From: Seison nebaliae
Lineage: Eukaryota; Rotifera; Pararotatoria; Seisonacea; Seisonidae
NCBI GenBank assembly: GCA_023231475.1
Contig: JALJEE010002061.1
Span: 1 to 64,000, forward strand
Length of the DNA: 64,000 bases
Reading direction: 5' to 3'
This document shows positions 58,797 through 64,000 of this stretch, piece by piece. How positions within the stretch are numbered: position 1 is the stretch's first letter; every line of letters begins with the position of its first letter. Both the position numbers and the translations under genes were made by a program. The notes beneath the pieces are model-generated. The model was not told where the DNA came from. It ran no database searches and saw only the letters and a program-made list of their open reading frames with translations.

Positions 58797-59731
58797 TCAC
58801 AGATCGTACTCTGTCTAAGATATATGGCTGCAAACTATGTAGCTTCGAGGCGGAGCAAGTGAATGTTGTCTCTCCATTTCCTACACAAATTACTTCTTTT
58901 GTGAGAATGAATAGGAAAGGAATTTGTGGTCATTTTCAAGAGAATGAGAGGAATCGAACGAATGAGGATTATATTCATCAGATGCAAAAGAGAATGACGA
59001 CTAACGTTTTCGGGGTGGATGTAAGTCGATTTTGTTTTTTGATGAAGAATTTCCTAATACGACGTCGTAACTTTCTCCCTAACATCTGTCTTCTCACACT
59101 CCGAATTATCAAATGTGTCCTAATGAAATTTGTTATTTTGGTTTATTTAGACATTCTTCTTCTGAAATTGTCGACCAACTGATAGACCGAGAGAAAGTTG
59201 TTATAGATAGGAAATATAACAGTGATGATAATGGAAAGAATAACAATGTTAACATTGGCAACGATCTGTTGAAATAACCTCAATCTTCAGTTCGAATGAT
59301 AATCATAAAATGTATTAGATGTATCTCCAATTTGATGATCAGAAAAAAAATGTATTTAGATTATTCTTTCTTTCCTTCTCCATTTTTTTCTGGTCGTTTT
59401 CTTTCTAAAGAAATGTTTTTTCGAGAAAGATATGGAGGGGATGTAGTGGAGGGGATGTGGTGGAAGAAGTGAAATGGAAATTAGTCGGAGAATAGTAGTG
59501 GGAGGATAGAAATATAATTTAAGTTAAACCCATTCTGATCTTCATTCTTCTATCTTCTTTATCAGTCGGATAAAACAAACAAATCGATAGGTAAATATTC
59601 ACTTTATTCACCTCACTCATTTACCTACTCCATTATTCCGTTTCTTTTACAAATTGTGACTTATACGATGTTGTTGACGGAAGTGAATAATGATGGAGAT
59701 CAGTGAGACAGTTCACTTCTTTTATGGAATA

Positions 59732-59764
59732 TTCCATCCATCCATCCATCCATCCATCCATCCA
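59732..59764. repeat. CATC tetranucleotide repeat
   Basis: About eight CATC units in a row, a microsatellite. Confidence 0.85.
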
Positions 59765-60882
59765 TTCTATCAGTCATCTGGAAGAATAATTGGAGATGTA
59801 GAGAAATATTCTCATAATGACGATATTGATATCGATGATTGTCAACATTCTTATCGTTATCATTCTATTAATAAAGGACAAATGAAAGGGTAGAGACGAG
59901 AAGGAATCGGATAAATATCGTCTGATAACGTGTCAAAGTTAATGGAATTGAGTGTAGACTTGGAGCGAAAAGCAATTATAAGTTTTGTTTAATGAGGCAT
60001 TGATGGTATTTTTTGAGGGGTCGAAAAGTGATGGACATTTGAAAGTTCATCTTCTAGTCTTTCAGTCAGGGAATGACTCAAAAAATTCAGGCTCGCTTCT
60101 CTTATTTATTTGTTTATTAGTCGAATAATTCCACAATACTATTCCTTCCTTCCCTCCAGTACCGTTCTTCAACAATTATTATTAATTTCCATTCCTGTTT
60201 CTTATGAAACGATGTCTATTAAATGTTGAATGATGGAAACAATAATATCATCATCGTCGTCCAACAATTACAGGTACGACAGTGGAGGGAGGGCAACATG
60301 TACATAAGAAGAACATAATTATTAAGACTAATGTTTCTCCTTTTATCATTGTTGTTCTTGTTGTTGTTGCTGCTGTTTTATTTGCAATTGTATGAAAAAG
60401 TCTTAATCATTCGAATGTTTTCTTTTTGTTAGAGAACTCTCGTTCGGTCTCTGTCGAATACGTGAGTTGATATCGAATAATTATCAATTCTTTTGTTTGA
60501 TCGATTCATGAAAATTTCTTTAAAACTTTCTTCCTAATTTTCCTGTGTTTCTTTTTAGAATTCTCCTTTCTTCTTTTATTTATCATAATTTCATTATTGT
60601 TCAGTCTGAAAAACGAGTCAGAAAGGAAATTCGTTTAACTTCCAATACACTACTCTCCAAATTGGATGATGGTCAATTGTTCGAATGAGAATGACGACGT
60701 GACGGGAGAAGATTATAATTTCAGTTAATTTCTCACTTCAATCTTAAATTTATTATCATAATCCTTTCGACATTTCGACGATATTGAAGTGTCTTCGTCT
60801 CTCTCGAACCGAGATAGGATTAAATTTGGACGTGATAATTTCATTTTTAATAAAAAAACTTAATTCATTCTCTTCCATTTTG

Positions 60883-63800
60883 ATGGAAGCACCATCTAAA
60901 AAAATTATTTCCGTAAAAAACTTCGAAAACTATTTTCCGTTCTATCTCGTTCATATCTCGAGAAGATACTATTCATATTATTTTCCTTCCATCTAATAAC
61001 AATATCAAATTAAAAATAATTCTTTTCATTTCTACTCCCCTCAACAAACAGTTTCCGAGGAGAATGTCGAACGTCTGAGAAACATAAAAAATCTCTTCGA
61101 GAATGGAATGGAGAAGGAAGTGCCTAAATATGAAAAGAATTTTCTTCCGAAAACAGCTGAATCGACAAAAGAAAGAATGGCGAGGTAAGAAGTTTAATCA
61201 TTCATCATTCGATATCATCACTTTTATGATTCCATTTCTTTACGCTTTTCTTGTTGATGTTGTCGTCGTTGTTGTTGTTGTTGTTTGATGTTCTCAACAT
61301 TTCTTCCGATTACGATTATCTTTCCCTCTTTTTTCTCGTCGAAGAGAATATGAAAATGGAAAAAGTTTCTTTTCATTCCATTTCTAATTTTATTAGAAAT
61401 ATTTTTATCGATTCCTGTTTGATTCCTAATCTGGTTTTGATGAATTATTATTGATTTAACTGATTGATTGTTTCCATCTTTTTTCTTCTTCTTCTTCTTC
61501 CCATTACATAATATTCCCAAATGGTTAACAATATGAAAAACGATTTCTATTCGAAATAACATATTCGGTTTAACAACAAAACTTAAATCGACTTCAAATG
61601 GAATTGTCTTCGAATGGAATAGTGATGAAGATAGTGGAACGAGTCAACCAAGTCCTGAATTGAGTAGTGAGGGAATTGTTAATTGTTCGAAATCGGCAGC
61701 ATCCATGACTTGTAGTACTAGTTCATTGATTGATCAATATCAGATACATAGTGCTCTCAACATCGATATTGTTACATCTTCATCATCAACAACGATATCA
61801 TCGCCAATTCATAATCATGTCATAGCAACGGCTGTCAATATTATCAATCGTTCGCCACCATTAGAAGCGAGACAATCAAGTAAATTCTCATCGATACTCT
61901 CCTCATCATCTCAATTATCGTCGCCACAATTGCCCCATTCCATCACATCATCAACATCTTCCATCGACATAACGAGCAGAGTAGATTCATATAATATTTG
62001 TGAACCAGAAATTTTCAACGATATGAAAGGATTGAATAGATGGAACGATCAATATTCTCCCAATTCCTCCACATCTTCTCTCACTGATTACATTATTCGC
62101 TCTTCATCAATTAATCAAAAGTTTGTTGTGGATTCTGTTTTTCTTTTTCTCCCCACTATCTAACCATTGTAGCTGAAGGACTTTCTTTCATTTTACTTTC
62201 ATTTAAAAGAAAATTTTCTTTTTTTACTTTCCTTTTTCCCCAACCGCTCCCCGAAAAAATTACCCAAATCTTTTATTAGCTAGCTTGAATTCATCTTGTT
62301 CATCGAAAATCGATCGAATTAAATTCAAATTGACATCCTTCCTTCAACTTTTCCATAGGTTGACGATGAAAAGTGAAGAATCAGAAGAGACTCCAATAGA
62401 ACGACGAAGTGAATTATATCAATTACAATCCATCTCTCAAACGGCCAAAAGACGAGAATTATTATTGAATAATAATAAAGAATTTGATGACGAAGAAGTG
62501 GAACGTCGTCCGCCCGACTTGAAGAAGATAACACCACCGAAAGATATAAAAACCGAATATGACAACGATCCTCAACAACGTTTACCCGACGTCATTCGAC
62601 ATGACGATGAATTGAATGAAGATCTAGTGTTCAATACGGCTCAATCTCGAATCGCCCAATATCAACGAACAACAGAAGAAGAGAATAATAAAATGAGAAA
62701 TACAAAGAACTTTATCGAAGGAGAATTGGTTGATGCGGCATTGACGAAAAACCGTTTGAAACAATTTGAAAATTCGAAATTTCAATCCTCTTCTCCATCC
62801 ACTCCAACATCAACTGCATTAGATGAATTGAAAGCATTGAAAGGAAAGAAAGATTTCGTATTTTCTAAAATTATACAACGTCGTGAAATTACCGAACAAC
62901 CGCCAGTAGTAGGGAGTGGAAATATTGAGGATAATGAAAATTATTTGAATGACGAAGATCGTCCACCAGAAGGAATTGCCAAAGAGAATTTGGAGAAATT
63001 TACAAATTATGAGAAACATCAATCACCTCCGAAAAAATCGATTGTGACGATTCCAGTTGCAACGAATGGTGAAAATAAATTATCATACGAATCGACACCA
63101 ATTGAACGAGATCCCACAATCATATCAGAAGAAACGAAGCCAACCGATATTATTCCTCAAAAAGGTTCAGTTTCTCTTCTATTTTTTTCTTTTTCCTAAA
63201 AAATTTTGTGTGCTTTTCGTAAAATTAATCATCTGATTATAATTTGTGTTTGACTTTATCATTTTTATTCTTTCCCCACCCGTCAATTCGACTTTAACGG
63301 AATCAGGTTTCACTAAACAATTATTATCCAAATGGAATTCGATGACTAATTTATCGTCATCGATATCGATCTCAAATTCATATCAGAAATCGAGTAGCTC
63401 GAATGAGAATGATAATAATGAAACGATAAAAACATCAAATAAAACAAATTTAGTTTCCAATAAATTATCAACGTCAACATCCGTTCTATTTAACGGGAAC
63501 AATAATAATGAGATGAATGTTCAAGAACCCAATCGACGAACATTTAAACATTCAATTGTGACACCAATGAATCCCTTGAAAATTGATCGTCGCTCCTCAC
63601 TTTATCATTACTCACAGACCACACCATTAAATGTTGTGAAGTTGAATGAGAATGAAAATGAGAATAGTCTCCCATCAACAAATGACGAAAGTGAATTACC
63701 ACCGAAAGGTACTAACTACTGTTTTTTCTTTTTGTTTCGTTCTAAATTCACTGCTAATTTTTTTCCTTTTCCTAACGAAAAAAATATTAAATTTCCCAAA

Positions 63801-64000
63801 AAAAATTAATTTCCTGTTGAAAACTTTCTCTATTCCTGTTGTGATGACACGTGTACGAAAACGTACGTTTGTTTTACGGTTTCATTTATTTCTTTTTCCC
63901 ATTTTATAGGTACAACCAAAAATCTACTTAACAGATTTAATCAAATTGATGATTCTTCAATCAGTTCACCTCTTTCCCCATCTGTTCCCAACAAAAGAAA
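60883..64000 (+). CDS. EPLIN/LIMA1-like actin-binding protein, 5' part
   Basis: Partial gene running off the window. Exons 60883-60938, 61053-61184, 61623-62120, 62359-63164, 63307-63708 and from 63910 on keep one frame. Early part: NIKNLFENGMEKEVPKYEKN and LPKTAESTKERMAR, close to the MMFEKGE / LPRLSETSIKDRMAKYQ segment of EPLIN. Later a repeated module [PG]xG-x-x-K-x-x-L-x-[KR]-[FW]: RPPEGIAKENLEKF, QKGFTKQLLSKW, PPKGTTKNLLNRF, and a weaker ALTKNRLKQF. The last two modules start exactly at exon edges in phase 1 after the glycine. EPLIN binds F-actin and links to cadherin complexes, with a LIM domain expected downstream of the window. The acceptor at 61,621 is the least certain step; the first exon is inferred. 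Confidence 0.65.

Larger units (their letters stand above)
57006..60882. other. Large non-coding region
   Basis: 3.9 kb without convincing genes. Holds a dinucleotide TA run near 57,080, an ATT-rich run near 57,915, a hairpin (58758-58796), a CATC repeat (59732-59764) and microsatellites. Short open frames, including one at 58,739-59,182, have no sensible splice continuation. It may be the control region of the last gene. Confidence 0.5.

Noticed and set aside
58739-59182. 147-codon frame with a GTAAGT donor near 59,020
   Set aside because: No ATG at its start, and joining to the TTTAG acceptor before 59,150 gives a stop at once; composition looks random.
1-64000. CRISPR array, tRNA, rRNA or U6 genes
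   Set aside because: No spaced direct repeats; no B-box-like GGTTCGANNCC or conserved rRNA/U6 segments found by eye.

Overview
The window looks like nuclear DNA from a small-genome, AT-rich (roughly 70% A+T) bilaterian animal. It carries animal-specific families: an Emx/empty-spiracles homeobox gene, an insulin-receptor-like kinase, an agrin-like protein, SLC6 transporters and receptor guanylyl cyclase architecture. A CIMIP2/FAM166-type protein suggests motile cilia or flagellated sperm. Long genes are mostly intronless (LTA4H, glucosidase I, the guanylyl-cyclase-like receptor) or nearly so, and the introns that exist are mostly about 35-60 bp. A strongly reduced, compact-genome lineage such as an orthonectid-like spiralian would fit, but the species cannot be fixed from sequence alone.

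Layout. 0-2 kb: a broken non-LTR reverse transcriptase fragment and the Emx-like gene (minus). 2-5.2 kb: a long non-coding gap. 5.2-9.8 kb: insulin-receptor-like kinase (plus), then a 320-bp TA-flanked palindromic MITE-like element. 10.5-19.7 kb: LTA4 hydrolase-like aminopeptidase (minus), eIF1A (plus) and a 1586-residue protein I do not recognise (minus, nine exons). 19.9-26.7 kb: a receptor with a degenerate guanylyl cyclase domain (plus), a small secreted orphan (minus) and glucosidase I (plus). 26.8-32.5 kb: two stomatin-like genes (minus), ALG14 (plus) and a short agrin-like protein (minus). 32.5-38.1 kb: non-coding. 38.1-52.1 kb is gene dense: PP6-type phosphatase and a small secreted orphan (minus), then on the plus strand VMA12/TMEM199, TIM9, CIMIP2, two tandem SLC6 genes, an orphan and EBP2. 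52-64 kb is sparse, with two disordered ORFs, and ends in the first part of an EPLIN/LIMA1-like actin-binding protein that runs off the window.

Functions. Several genes are housekeeping: N-glycan assembly and trimming (ALG14, glucosidase I), translation and ribosome assembly (eIF1A, EBP2), mitochondrial import (TIM9), V-ATPase assembly (VMA12). The others are signalling, membrane or matrix genes. I see no operon-like or cassette logic beyond the SLC6 tandem duplication and the stomatin pair.

The most striking general feature is splicing. I placed about 61 introns by protein continuity; about 53 start with GTT rather than the usual GTA/GTG. The most striking single gene is the receptor guanylyl cyclase homologue at 19.9-22.6 kb, whose catalytic residues are nearly all replaced. 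Exon coordinates below are read by eye from reading-frame continuity and splice dinucleotides; exon lengths were checked to sum to whole codons in every gene except the start of the first stomatin-like gene, whose first exon was not found.
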